Part shown: positions 12,301 through 25,700 of the stretch, one piece after another
How the letters are laid out: each line of letters starts with the position of its first letter
Position numbering within the stretch: the stretch's first letter is position 1
Assembly: GCF_051014685.1 (NCBI RefSeq)
Contig: NW_027478899.1
Location: forward strand, 124,001 to 188,000
Direction of reading: 5' to 3'
Origin: Ptiloglossa arizonensis
Lineage: Eukaryota > Arthropoda > Insecta > Hymenoptera > Colletidae
DNA: 64,000 nt
The notes under the pieces: generated by a model
The model's input: the letters and a program-made list of their open reading frames with translations, nothing else
The model's database searches: none
What the model was told of the DNA's origin: nothing
Translations under genes and position numbers: made by a program

Positions 12301-15300
12301 ACCGTTGTAAGCGGGCGAGTTTCTACTTTCAGATGCAACAGAAATTTTGCGGATTAGTCAATCCGTTCGCGAGATATGGCAGTTTGGAGGTAAGAAACGC
12401 TTGAGAAACTCAAAATTGTCGCAGTTCTGATGCTCGAAACGAATAACTAGAACGGACTAGGGGAAAAGTACGCATACCGTTGTAATCGGGCGAGTTTGTA
12501 CTTTCAGATGCAACAGAAATTTTGCGGATTGGTCAATCCGTTCGCGAGATATGGCAGTTTGGAGGTAAGAAACGCTTGAGAAACTCAAAATTTTCGCAGT
12601 TCTGATGCTCGACAAGCATAACTAGAACGGTATAGGGGAAAAGTACGCATACCGCTGTAATCGGGCGACTTTCTACTTTCAGATGCAACAGAAATTTTGC
12701 GGATTGGTCAATCCGTTCGCGAGATATGGCAGTTTGGAGGTAAGAAACGGTTGAGAAACTCAAAATTTTCACAGTTCTGATGCTCGAAACGAATAACCAG
12801 AACGGCCTAGGGGAAAAGTACGCATACCGTTGTAATCGGGCGAGTTTCTACTTTCAGATGCAACAGAAATTTTGCGGATTGGTCAATCCGTTCGCGAGAT
12901 ATGGCAGTTTGGATGTATGAAACACTTGAGAAACTCAAAATTTTCGCAGTTCTGATGCTCGACAAGCATAACTAGAACGGTCTAGGGGAAAAGTACGCAT
13001 ACCGCTGTAATCGGGCGAGTTTCTACTTTCAGATGCAACAGAAATTTTGCGGATTGGTCAATCCGTTCGCGAGATATGGCAGTTTGTAGGTAAGAAACGC
13101 TTGAGAAACTCAAAATTTTCACAGTTCTGATGCTCGAAACGAATAACCAGAACGGCCTAGGGGAAAAGTACGCATACCGTTGTAATCGGGCGAGTTTCTA
13201 CTTTCAGATGCAACAGAAATTTTGCGGATTAGTCAATCCGTTCGCGAGATATGGCAGTTTGGAGGTAAGAAACGCTTGAGAAACTCAAAATTGTCGCAGT
13301 TCTGATGCTCGAAACGAATAACTAGAACGGACTAGGGGAAAAGTACGCATACCGTTGTAATCGGGCGAGTTTGTACTTTCAGATGCAACAGAAATTTTGC
13401 GGATTGGTCAATCCGTTCGCGAGATATGGCAGTTTGGAGGTAAGAAACGCTTGAGAAACTCAAAATTTTCGCAGTTCTGATGCTCGAAACGAATAACTAG
13501 AACGGCCTAGGGGAAAAGTACGCATACCGTTGTAATCGGGCGAGTTTCTACTTTCAGATGCAACAGAAATTTTGCGGATTGGTCAATCCGTTCGCGAGAT
13601 ATGGCAGGTTGGATGTATGAAACACTTGAGAAACTCAAAATTTTCGCAGTTCTGATGCTCGACAAGCATAACTAGAACGGTCTAGGGGAAAAGTACGCAT
13701 ACCGCTTTAATCGGGCGAGTTTCTACTTTCAGATGCAACAGAAATTTTGCGGATTGGTCAATCCGTTCGCGAGATATGGCAGTTTGTAGGTAAGAAACGC
13801 TTGAGAAACTCAAAATTTTCGCAGTTCTGATGCTCGAAACGAATAACTAGAACGGCCTAGGGGAAAAGTACGCATACCGTTGTAAGCGGGCGAGTTTCTA
13901 CTTTCAGATGCAACAGAAATTTTGCGGATTAGTCAATCCGTTCGCGAGATATGGCAGTTTGGAGGTAAGAAACACTTGAGAAACTCAAAATTTTCGCAGT
14001 TCTGATGCTCGACAAGCATAACTAGAACGGTCTAGGGGAAAAGTACGCATACCGTTGTAATCGGGCGACTTTCTACTTTCAGATGCAACAGAAATTTTGC
14101 GGATTGGTCAATCCGTTCGCGAGATATGGCAGTTTGGAGGCAAGAGACGGTCGAGAAACTCAAAATTATCACAGTTCTTGACTCGAAACGAATAACCAGA
14201 ACGGCCTAGGGGAAAAGTACGCATACCGTTGTAATCGGGCGAGTTTCTACTTTCCGATGCAACAGAAATTTTGCGGATTGGTCAATCCGTTCGCGAGATA
14301 TGGCAGTTTGGAGGTAAGAAACGCTTGAGAAACTCAAAATTTTCGCAGTTCTGATGCTCGAAACGAATAACTAGAACGGCCTAGGGGAAAACTACACCTA
14401 CCGTTGTAATCGGGCGAGTTTCTACTTTCATATGCAACAGAAACTTTGCGGATTGGTTAATCCGTTCGCGAGATATGGCAGTTTGGAGGTAAGAAACGCT
14501 TGAGAAACTCAAAATTTTCGCAGTTCTGATGTTCGAAACGAATAACTAGAACGGCCTAGGGGAAAAGTACGCATACCGTTGTAAGCGGGCGAGTTTCTAC
14601 TTTCAGATGCAACAGAAATTTTGCGGATTAGTCAATCCGTTCGCGAGATATGGCAGTTTGGAGGTAAGAAACGCTTGAGAAACTCAAAATTGTCGCAGTT
14701 CTGATGCTCGAAACGAATAACTAGAACGGACTAGGGGAAAAGTACGCATACCGTTGTAATCGGGCGAGTTTGTACTTTCAGATGCAACAGAAATTTTGCA
14801 GATTGGTCAATCCGTTCGCGAGATATGGCAGTTTGGAGGTAAGAAACGCTTGAAAAACTCAAAATTTTCGCAGTTCTGATGCTCGACAAGCATAACTAGA
14901 ACGGTATAGGGGAAAAGTACGCATACCGCTGTAATCGGGCGACTTTCTACTTTCAGATGCAACAGAAATTTTGCGGATTGGTCAATCCGTTCGCGAGATA
15001 TGGCAGTTTGGAGGTAAGAAACGGTTGAGAAACTCAAAATTTTCACAGTTCTGATGCTCGAAACGAATAACCAGAACGGCCTAGGGGAAAAGTACGCATA
15101 CCGTTGTAATCGGGCGAGTTTCTACTTTCAGATGCAACAGAAATTTTGCGGATTGGTCAATCCGTTCGCGAGATATGGCAGTTTGGATGTATGAAACACT
15201 TGAGAAACTCAAAATTTTCGCAGTTCTGATGCTCGACAAGCATAACTAGAACGGTCTAGGGGAAAAGTACGCATACCGCTGTAATCGGGCGAGTTTCTGC

Positions 15301-15955
15301 TTTCAGATGCAACAGAAATTTTGCGGATTGGTCAATCCGTTCGCGAGATATGGCAGTTTGTAGGTAAGAAACGCTTGAGAAACTCAAAATTTTCACAGTT
15401 CTGATGCTCGAAACGAATAACCAGAACGGCCTAGGGGAAAAGTACGCATACCGTTGTAATCGGGCGAGTTTCTACTTTCAGATGCAACAGAAATTTTGCG
15501 GATTGGTCAATCCGTTCGCGAGATATGGCAGTTTGGATGTATGAAACACTTGAGAAACTCAAAATTTTCGCAGTTCTGATGCTCGACAAGCATAACTAGA
15601 ACGGTCTAGGGGAAAAGTACGCATACCGCTGTAATCGAGCGAGTTTCTACTTTCAGATGCAACAGAAATTTTGCGGATTGGTCAATCCGTTCGCGAGATA
15701 TGGCAGTTTGTAGGTAAGAAACGCTTGAGAAACTCAACATTTTCGCAGTTCTGATGCTCGAAACGAATAACTAGAACGGCCTAGGGGAAAAGTACGCATA
15801 CCGTTGTAATCGGGCGAGTTTCTACTTTCAGATGCAACAGAAACTTTGCGGATTGGTCAATCCGTTCACGAGATATGGCAGTTTGGAGGTAAGAAACGCT
15901 TGAGAAACTCAAAATTTTCGCAGTTCTGATGCTCGAAACGAATAACTAGAACGGC

Positions 15956-18900
15956 CTAGGGGAAAAGTACGCATACCGTTGTAAGCGGGCGAGTTTCTAC
16001 TTTCAGATGCAACAGAAATTTTGCGGATTAGTCAATCCGTTCGCGAGATATGGCAGTTTGGAGGTAAGAAACGCTTGAGAAACTCAAAATTGTCGCAGTT
16101 CTGATGCTCGAAACGAATAACTAGAACGGACTAGGGGAAAAGTACGCATACCGTTGTAATCGGGCGAGTTTGTACTTTCAGATGCAACAGAAATTTTGCG
16201 GATTGGTCAATCCGTTCGCGAGATATGGCAGTTTGGAGGTAAGAAACGCTTGAGAAACTCAAAATTTTCGCAGTTCTGATGCTCGAAACGAATAACTAGA
16301 ACGCCCTAGGGGAAAAGTACGCATACCGTTGTAATCGGGCGAGTTTCTACTTTCAGATGCAACAGAAATTTTGCGGATTGGTCAATCCGTTCGCGAGATA
16401 TGGCAGTTTGGATGTATGAAACACTTGAGAAACTCAAAATTTTCGCAGTTCTGATGCTCGACAAGCATAACTAGAACGGTCTAGGGGAAAAGTACGCATA
16501 CCGCTGCAATCGAGCGAGTTTCTACTTTCAGATGCAACAGAAATTTTGCGGATTGGTCAATCCGTTCGCGAGATATGGCAGTTTGTAGGTAAGAAACGCT
16601 TGAGAAACTCAACATTTTCGCAGTTCTGATGCTCGAAACGAATAACTAGAACGGCCTAGGGGAAAAGTACGCATACCGTTGTAATCGGGCGAGTTTCTAC
16701 TTTCAGATGCAACAGAAGCTTTGCGGATTGGTCAATCCGTTCGCGAGATATGGCAGTTTGGAGGTAAGAAACGCTTGAGAAACTCAAAATTTTCGCAGTT
16801 CTGATGCTCGAAACGAATAACTAGAACGGCCTAGGGGAAAAGTACGCATACCGTTGTAAGCGGGCGAGTTTCTACTTTCAGATGCAACAGAAATTTTGCG
16901 GATTAGTCAATCCGTTCGCGAGATATGGCAGTTTGGAGGTAAGAAACGCTTGAGAAACTCAAAATTGTCGCAGTTCTGATGCTCGAAACGAATAACTAGA
17001 ACGGACTAGGGGAAAAGTACGCATACCGTTGTAATCGGGCGAGTTTGTACTTTCAGATGCAACAGAAATTTTGCGGATTGGTCAATCCGTTCGCGAGATA
17101 TGGCAGTTTGGAGGTAAGAAACGCTTGAGAAACTCAAAATTTTCGCAGTTCTGATGCTCGAAACGAATAACTAGAACGCCCTAGGGGAAAAGTACGCATA
17201 CCGTTGTAATCGGGCGAGTTTCTACTTTCAGATGCAACAGAAATTTTGCGGATTGGTCAATCCGTTCGCGAGATATGGCAGGTCGGATGTATGAAACACT
17301 TGAGAAACTCAAAATTTTCGCAGTTCTGATGCTCGACAAGCATAACTAGAACGGTCTAGGGGAAAAGTACGCATACCGCTGTAATCGGGCGAGTTTCTAC
17401 TTTCAGATGCAACAGAAATTTTGCGGATTGGTCAATCCGTTCGCGAGATATGGCAGTTTGTAGGTAAGAAACGCTTGAGAAACTCAACATTTTCGCAGTT
17501 CTGATGCTCGAAACGAATAACTAGAACGGCCTAGGGGAAAAGTACGCATACCGTTGTAATCGGGCGAGTTTCTACTTTCAGATGCAACAGAAATTTTGCG
17601 GATTGGTCAATCCGTTCGCGAGATATGGCAGGTTGGATGTATGAAACACTTGAGAAACTCAAAATTTTCGCAGTTCTGATGCTCGACAAGCATAACTAGA
17701 ACGGTCTAGGGGAAAAGTACGCATACCGCTGTAATCGGGCGAGTTTCTACTTTTAGATGCAACAGAAATTTTGCGGATTGGTCAATCCGTTCGCGAGATA
17801 TGGCAGTTTGTAGGTAAGAAACGCTTGAGAAACTCAAAATTTTCGCAGTTCTGATGCTCGAAACGAATAACTAGAACGGCCTAGGGGAAAAGTACGCATA
17901 CCGTTGTAAGCGGGCGAGTTTCTACTTTCAGATGCAACAGAAATTTTGCGGATTAGTCAATCCGTTCGCGAGATATGGCAGTTTGGAGGTAAGAAACACT
18001 TGAGAAACTCAAAATTTTCGCAGTTCTGATGCTCGACAAGCATAACTAGAACGGTCTAGGGGAAAAGTACGCATACCGTTGTAATCGGGCGACTTTCTAC
18101 TTTCAGATGCAACAGAAATTTTGCGGATTGGTCAATCCGTTCGCGAGATATGGCAGTTTGGAGGCAAGAGACGGTCGAGAAACTCAAAATTATCACAGTT
18201 CTTGACTCGAAACGAATAACCAGAACGGCCTAGGGGAAAAGTACGCATACCGTTGTAATCGGGCGAGTTTCTACTTTCCGATGCAACAGAAATTTTGCGG
18301 ATTGGTCAATCCGTTCGCGAGATATGGCAGTTTGGAGGTAAGAAACGCTTGAGAAACTCAAAATTTTCGCAGTTCTGATGCTCGAAACGAATAACTAGAA
18401 CGGCCTAGGGGAAAACTACACCTACCGTTGTAATCGGGCGAGTTTCTACTTTCAGATGCAACAGAAATTTTGCGGATTGGTCATTCCGTTCGCGAGATAT
18501 GGCAGTTTGGAAGTAAGAAACGCTTGAGAAACTCAAAATTTTCGCAGTTCTGATGCTCGACAAGCATAACTAGATCGGTCTAGGGGAAAAGTACGCATAC
18601 CGCTGTAATCGGGCGAGTTTCTACTTTCAGATGCAACAGAAATTTTGCGGATTGGTCAAACCGTTCGCGAGATATGGCAGTTTGGAGGTAAGAAACGCTT
18701 GAGAAACTCAAAATTCTCGCAGTTCTGATGCTCGAAACGAATAACTAGAACGGACTAGGGGAAAAGTACGCATACCGTTGTAATCGGGCGAGTTTCTACT
18801 TTCCGATGCAACAGAAATTTTGCGGATTGGTCATTCCTTTCGCGAGATATGGCAGTTTGGAGGTAAGAAACGCTTGAGAAACTCAAAATTTTCGCAGTTC

Positions 18901-20311
18901 TGATGCTCGAAACGAATAACTAGAACGGCCTAGGGGAAAAGTACGCATACCGTTGTAATCGGGCGAGTTTCTACTTTCAGATGCAACAGAAATTTTGCGG
19001 ATTGGTCAATCCCTTCGCGAGATATGGCAGTTTGTAGGTAAGAAACGCTTGAGAAACTCAACATTTTCGCAGTTCTGATGCTCGAAACGAATAACTAGAA
19101 CGGCCTAGGGGAAAAGTACGCATACCGTTGTAATCGGGCGAGTTTCTACTTTCAGATGCAACAGAAATTTTGCGGATTGGTCAAACCGTTCGCGAGATAT
19201 GGCAGTTTGGAGGTAAGAAACGCTTGAGAAACTCAAAATTTTCGCAGTTCTGATGCTCGAAACGAATAACTAGAACGGACTAGGGGAAAAGTACGCATAC
19301 CGTTGTAATCGGGCGAGTTTCTACTTTCAGATGCAACAGAAATTTTGCGGATTGGTCATTCCTTTCGCGAGATATGGCAGTTTGGATGTAAGAAACGCTT
19401 GAGAAACTCAAAATTTTCGCAGTTCTGATGCTCGAAACGAATAACTAGAACGGCGTAGGGGAAAAGTACGCCTACCGTTGTAATCGGGCGAGTTTGTACT
19501 TTCAGATGCAACAGAAATTTTGCGGATTGGTCAATCCGTTCGCGAGATATGGCAGTTTGGAGGTAAGAAACGCTTGAGAAACTCAAAATTTTCGCAGTTC
19601 TGATGCTCGAAACGAATAACTAGAACGGACTTGGGGAAATGTACGCATACCGTTGTAATCGGGCGAGTTTCTACTTTCAGATGCAACAGAAATTTTGCGG
19701 ATTGGTCAATCCGTTCGCGAGATATGGCAGTTTGGAGGCAAGAAACGGTCGAGAAATTCAAAATTATCACAGTTCTGATGCTCGAAACGAATAACTAGAA
19801 CGGACTTGGGGAAACGTACGCATACCGTTGTAACCGGGCGAGTTTCTACTTTCAGGTGCAACAGAAATTTTGCGGATTGGTCAATCCGTTCGCGAGATAT
19901 GGCAGTTTGGAGGCAAGAAACGTTCGAGAAACTCAAAATTATCACAGTTCTTGACTCGAAACGAATAACCAGAACGGCCTAGGGGAAAAGTACGCATACC
20001 GTTGTAATCGGGCGAGTTTCTACTTTCAGATGCAACAGAAATTTTGCGGATTGGTCAATCCGTTCGCGAGATATGGCAGTTTGGAAGTAAGAAACGCTTG
20101 AGAAACTCAAAATTTTCGCAGTTCTGATGCTCGACAAGCATAACTAGAACGGTCTAGGGGAAAACTACGCATACCGTTGTAATCGGGCGAGTTTCTACTT
20201 TCAGATGCAACAGAAATTTTGCGGATTGGTCAATCCGTTCGCGAGATATGGCAGTTTGGAGGTAAGAAACGCTTGAGAAACTCAAAATTTTCGCAGTTCT
20301 GATGCTCGAAA
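15956..20311 (+). repeat. 4.36-kb duplicated block, copy 1 (offset 6,647)
   Basis: This block matches 22603-26958 with a constant offset of 6,647 bp (38 monomers less 3 bp). Shared private variants confirm common descent: CTGCAATCGA at 16504 and 23151, and TTTCTACTTTT at 17744 and 24391. Only a few single-base differences were seen, for example AACCGGG against AATCGGG near 19831, and TACGCAT against TACCCAT near 19990. The edges were placed where the copies first disagree (C against A at 15955/22602; AAACG against AAATG at the right). Confidence 0.8.
19356..19945 (+). repeat. First appearance of the CTTGGGGAAACG subfamily
   Basis: From about 19629 monomers with GGACTTGGGGAAA and with GAGGCAAGAAACGGTCGAG plus AAATTATCACAG appear for the first time. 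From here to the right end they are among the commonest types. To the left only the related 174-bp TTCTTGACTCG form is seen. The CTTGGGG change removes the AvrII palindrome and AAACGTACG creates a BsiWI palindrome. Confidence 0.75.
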
Positions 20312-20350
20312 CGAATAACTAGAACGGCCTAGGGGAAAACTACACCTACC

Positions 20351-22450
20351 GTTGTAATCGGGCGAGTTTCTACTTTCAGATGCAACAGAAATTTTGCGGA
20401 TTGGTCAATCCGTTCGCGAGATATGGCAGTTTGGAGGTAAGAAACGCTTGAGAAACTCAACATTTTCGCAGTTCTGATGCTCGAAACGAATAACTAGAAC
20501 GGCCTAGGGGAAAACTACACCTACCGTTGTAATCGGGCGAGTTTCTACTTTCAGATGCAACAGAAATTTTGCGGATTGGTCAATCCGTTCGCGAGATATG
20601 GCAGTTTGGAAGTAAGAAACGCTTGAGAAACTCAAAATTTTCGCAGTTCTGATGCTCGACAAGCATAACTAGAACGGTCTAGGGGGAAAGTACGCATACC
20701 GCTGTAATCGGGCGAGTTTCTACTTTCAGATGCAACAGAAATTTTGCGGATTGGTCAAACCGTTCGCGAGATATGGCAGTTTGGAGGTAAGAAACGCTTG
20801 AGAAACTCAAAATTGTCGCAGTTCTGATGCTCGAAACGAATAACTAGAACGGACTAGGGGAAAAGTACGCATACCGTTGTAATCGGGCGAGTTTCTACTT
20901 TCCGAAGCAACAGAAATTTTGCGGATTGGTCATTCCTTTCGCGAGATATGGCAGTTTGGAGGTAAGAAACGCTTGAGAAACTCAAAATTTTCGCAGTTCT
21001 GATGCTCGAAACGAATAACTAGAACGGCCTAGGGGAAAAGTACGCATACCGTTGTAATCGGGCGAGTTTCTACTTTCAGATGCAACAGAAATTTTGCGGA
21101 TTGGTCAATCCCTTCGCGAGATATGGCAGTTTGTAGGTAAGAAACGCTTGAGAAACTCAACATTTTCGCAGTTCTGATGCTCGAAACGAATAACTAGAAC
21201 GGTCTAGGGGAAAAGTACGCATACCGTTGTAATCGGGCGAGTTTCTACTTTCACATGCAACAGAAATTTTGCGCATTGGTCAAACCGTTCGCGAGATATG
21301 GCAGTTTGGAGGTAAGAAACGCTTGAGAAACTCAAAATTTTCGCAGTTCTGATGCTCGAAACGAATAACTAGAACGGACTAGGGGAAAAGTACGCATACC
21401 GTTGTAATCGGGCGAGTTTCTACTTTCAGATGCAACAGAAATTTTGCGGATTGGTCATTCCTTTCGCGAGATATGGCAGTTTGGAGGTAAGAAACGCTTG
21501 AGAAACTCAAAATTTTCGCAGTTCTGATGCTCGAAACGAATAACTAGAACGGCGTAGGGGAAAAGTACGCCTACCGTTGTAATCGGGCGAGTTTGTACTT
21601 TCAGATGCAACAGAAATTTTGCGGATTGGTCAATCCGTTCGCGAGATATGGCAGTTTGGAGGTAAGAAACGCTTGAGAAACTCAAAATTTTCGCAGTTCT
21701 GATGCTCGAAACGAATAACTAGAACGGACTTGGGGAAACGTACGCATACCGTTGTAATCGGGCGAGTTTCTACTTTCAGATGCAACAGAAATTTTGCGGA
21801 TTGGTCAATCCGTTCGCGAGATATGGCAGTTCGGAGGCAAGAAACGGTCGAGAAATTCAAAATTATCACAGTTCTGATGCTCGAAACGAATAACTAGAAC
21901 GGACTTGGGGAAACGTACGCATACCGTTGTAATCGGGCGAGTTTCTACTTTCAGATGCAACAGAAATTTTGCGGATTGGTCAATCCGTTCGCGAGATATG
22001 GCAGTTTGGAGGCAAGAAACGGTCGAGAAACTCAAAATTATCACAGTTCTTGACTCGAAACGAATAACCAGAACGGCCTAGGGGAAAAGTACGCATACCG
22101 TTGTAATCGGGCGAGTTTCTACTTTCAGATGCAACAGAAATTTTGCGGATTGGTCAATCCGTTCGCGAGATATGGCAGTTTGGAGGTAAGAAACGCTTCA
22201 GAAACTCAAAATTTTCGCAGTTCTGATGCTCGAAACGAATAACTAGGACGGCCTAGGGGAAAACAACACCTACCGTTGTAATCGGGCGAGTTTCTACTTT
22301 CAGATGCAACAGAAATTTTGCGGATTGGTCAATCCGTTCGCGAGATATGGCAGTTTGGAAGTAAGAAACGCTTGAGAAACTCAAAATTTTCGCAGTTCTG
22401 ATGCTCGACAAGCATAACTAGCACGGTCTAGGGGAAAAGTACGCATACCG
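20351..22450 (+). repeat. 2.1-kb duplicated block, copy 1 (offset 7,522)
   Basis: This block matches about 27873-29972 at offset 7,522 (43 monomers less 3 bp). Shared markers include CTAGGGGGAAAG at 20679 and 28201, GCGCATTGG with TCACATGC near 21253 and 28775, CGGCGTAGG with GTACGCC, and CTTCAGAAACTC followed by ACTAGGACGG. The AAGCAACAG variant near 20905 is private to this copy. The edges are approximate. Confidence 0.7.
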
Positions 22451-22795
22451 TTGTAAGCGGGCGAGTTTCTACTTTCAGATGCAACAGAAATTTTGCGGAT
22501 TAGTCAATCCGTTCGCGAGATATGGCAGTTTGGAGGTAAGAAACGCTTGAGAAACTCAAAATTGTCGCAGTTCTGATGCTCGAAACGAATAACTAGAACG
22601 GACTAGGGGAAAAGTACGCATACCGTTGTAAGCGGGCGAGTTTCTACTTTCAGATGCAACAGAAATTTTGCGGATTAGTCAATCCGTTCGCGAGATATGG
22701 CAGTTTGGAGGTAAGAAACGCTTGAGAAACTCAAAATTGTCGCAGTTCTGATGCTCGAAACGAATAACTAGAACGGACTAGGGGAAAAGTACGCA
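22446..22795 (+). repeat. Local doubling of one TTGTAAGCG monomer at a block junction
   Basis: Two adjacent copies of the same subtype (TTGTAAGCG, ATTAGTC, AATTGTC, then ACTAGGGG) lie directly at the left edge of the 22603-26958 duplicated block. In copy 1 of that block only one is present at the corresponding place. The junction thus sits inside a pair of near-identical monomers, as expected for unequal exchange. Confidence 0.55.
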
Positions 22796-25700
22796 TACCG
22801 TTGTAATCGGGCGAGTTTGTACTTTCAGATGCAACAGAAATTTTGCGGATTGGTCAATCCGTTCGCGAGATATGGCAGTTTGGAGGTAAGAAACGCTTGA
22901 GAAACTCAAAATTTTCGCAGTTCTGATGCTCGAAACGAATAACTAGAACGCCCTAGGGGAAAAGTACGCATACCGTTGTAATCGGGCGAGTTTCTACTTT
23001 CAGATGCAACAGAAATTTTGCGGATTGGTCAATCCGTTCGCGAGATATGGCAGTTTGGATGTATGAAACACTTGAGAAACTCAAAATTTTCGCAGTTCTG
23101 ATGCTCGACAAGCATAACTAGAACGGTCTAGGGGAAAAGTACGCATACCGCTGCAATCGAGCGAGTTTCTACTTTCAGATGCAACAGAAATTTTGCGGAT
23201 TGGTCAATCCGTTCGCGAGATATGGCAGTTTGTAGGTAAGAAACGCTTGAGAAACTCAACATTTTCGCAGTTCTGATGCTCGAAACGAATAACTAGAACG
23301 GCCTAGGGGAAAAGTACGCATACCGTTGTAATCGGGCGAGTTTCTACTTTCAGATGCAACAGAAGCTTTGCGGATTGGTCAATCCGTTCGCGAGATATGG
23401 CAGTTTGGAGGTAAGAAACGCTTGAGAAACTCAAAATTTTCGCAGTTCTGATGCTCGAAACGAATAACTAGAACGGCCTAGGGGAAAAGTACGCATACCG
23501 TTGTAAGCGGGCGAGTTTCTACTTTCAGATGCAACAGAAATTTTGCGGATTAGTCAATCCGTTCGCGAGATATGGCAGTTTGGAGGTAAGAAACGCTTGA
23601 GAAACTCAAAATTGTCGCAGTTCTGATGCTCGAAACGAATAACTAGAACGGACTAGGGGAAAAGTACGCATACCGTTGTAATCGGGCGAGTTTGTACTTT
23701 CAGATGCAACAGAAATTTTGCGGATTGGTCAATCCGTTCGCGAGATATGGCAGTTTGGAGGTAAGAAACGCTTGAGAAACTCAAAATTTTCGCAGTTCTG
23801 ATGCTCGAAACGAATAACTAGAACGCCCTAGGGGAAAAGTACGCATACCGTTGTAATCGGGCGAGTTTCTACTTTCAGATGCAACAGAAATTTTGCGGAT
23901 TGGTCAATCCGTTCGCGAGATATGGCAGGTCGGATGTATGAAACACTTGAGAAACTCAAAATTTTCGCAGTTCTGATGCTCGACAAGCATAACTAGAACG
24001 GTCTAGGGGAAAAGTACGCATACCGCTGTAATCGGGCGAGTTTCTACTTTCAGATGCAACAGAAATTTTGCGGATTGGTCAATCCGTTCGCGAGATATGG
24101 CAGTTTGTAGGTAAGAAACGCTTGAGAAACTCAACATTTTCGCAGTTCTGATGCTCGAAACGAATAACTAGAACGGCCTAGGGGAAAAGTACGCATACCG
24201 TTGTAATCGGGCGAGTTTCTACTTTCAGATGCAACAGAAATTTTGCGGATTGGTCAATCCGTTCGCGAGATATGGCAGGTTGGATGTATGAAACACTTGA
24301 GAAACTCAAAATTTTCGCAGTTCTGATGCTCGACAAGCATAACTAGAACGGTCTAGGGGAAAAGTACGCATACCGCTGTAATCGGGCGAGTTTCTACTTT
24401 TAGATGCAACAGAAATTTTGCGGATTGGTCAATCCGTTCGCGAGATATGGCAGTTTGTAGGTAAGAAACGCTTGAGAAACTCAAAATTTTCGCAGTTCTG
24501 ATGCTCGAAACGAATAACTAGAACGGCCTAGGGGAAAAGTACGCATACCGTTGTAAGCGGGCGAGTTTCTACTTTCAGATGCAACAGAAATTTTGCGGAT
24601 TAGTCAATCCGTTCGCGAGATATGGCAGTTTGGAGGTAAGAAACACTTGAGAAACTCAAAATTTTCGCAGTTCTGATGCTCGACAAGCATAACTAGAACG
24701 GTCTAGGGGAAAAGTACGCATACCGTTGTAATCGGGCGACTTTCTACTTTCAGATGCAACAGAAATTTTGCGGATTGGTCAATCCGTTCGCGAGATATGG
24801 CAGTTTGGAGGCAAGAGACGGTCGAGAAACTCAAAATTATCACAGTTCTTGACTCGAAACGAATAACCAGAACGGCCTAGGGGAAAAGTACGCATACCGT
24901 TGTAATCGGGCGAGTTTCTACTTTCCGATGCAACAGAAATTTTGCGGATTGGTCAATCCGTTCGCGAGATATGGCAGTTTGGAGGTAAGAAACGCTTGAG
25001 AAACTCAAAATTTTCGCAGTTCTGATGCTCGAAACGAATAACTAGAACGGCCTAGGGGAAAACTACACCTACCGTTGTAATCGGGCGAGTTTCTACTTTC
25101 AGATGCAACAGAAATTTTGCGGATTGGTCATTCCGTTCGCGAGATATGGCAGTTTGGAAGTAAGAAACGCTTGAGAAACTCAAAATTTTCGCAGTTCTGA
25201 TGCTCGACAAGCATAACTAGATCGGTCTAGGGGAAAAGTACGCATACCGCTGTAATCGGGCGAGTTTCTACTTTCAGATGCAACAGAAATTTTGCGGATT
25301 GGTCAAACCGTTCGCGAGATATGGCAGTTTGGAGGTAAGAAACGCTTGAGAAACTCAAAATTCTCGCAGTTCTGATGCTCGAAACGAATAACTAGAACGG
25401 ACTAGGGGAAAAGTACGCATACCGTTGTAATCGGGCGAGTTTCTACTTTCCGATGCAACAGAAATTTTGCGGATTGGTCATTCCTTTCGCGAGATATGGC
25501 AGTTTGGAGGTAAGAAACGCTTGAGAAACTCAAAATTTTCGCAGTTCTGATGCTCGAAACGAATAACTAGAACGGCCTAGGGGAAAAGTACGCATACCGT
25601 TGTAATCGGGCGAGTTTCTACTTTCAGATGCAACAGAAATTTTGCGGATTGGTCAATCCCTTCGCGAGATATGGCAGTTTGTAGGTAAGAAACGCTTGAG

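Larger units (their letters stand above)
1..15955 (+). repeat. Left mosaic segment of mixed monomer subtypes
   Basis: About 91 monomers with no single dominating higher-order period. Subtypes GACAAGCATAAC, GGATGTATG, GTAGGTAAG, TTGTAAGCG and ACTAGG alternate. Blocks recur at several offsets: the CGGTATAGG monomers lie at 3006, 5281, 8953, 10353, 12628 and 14902, which is 13, 21 (less 3 bp), 8, 13 and 13 (less 1 bp) monomers apart. The subtype with CTTGGGGAAACG, common from 19.6 kb on, is absent here. I see no gene. Confidence 0.85.
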
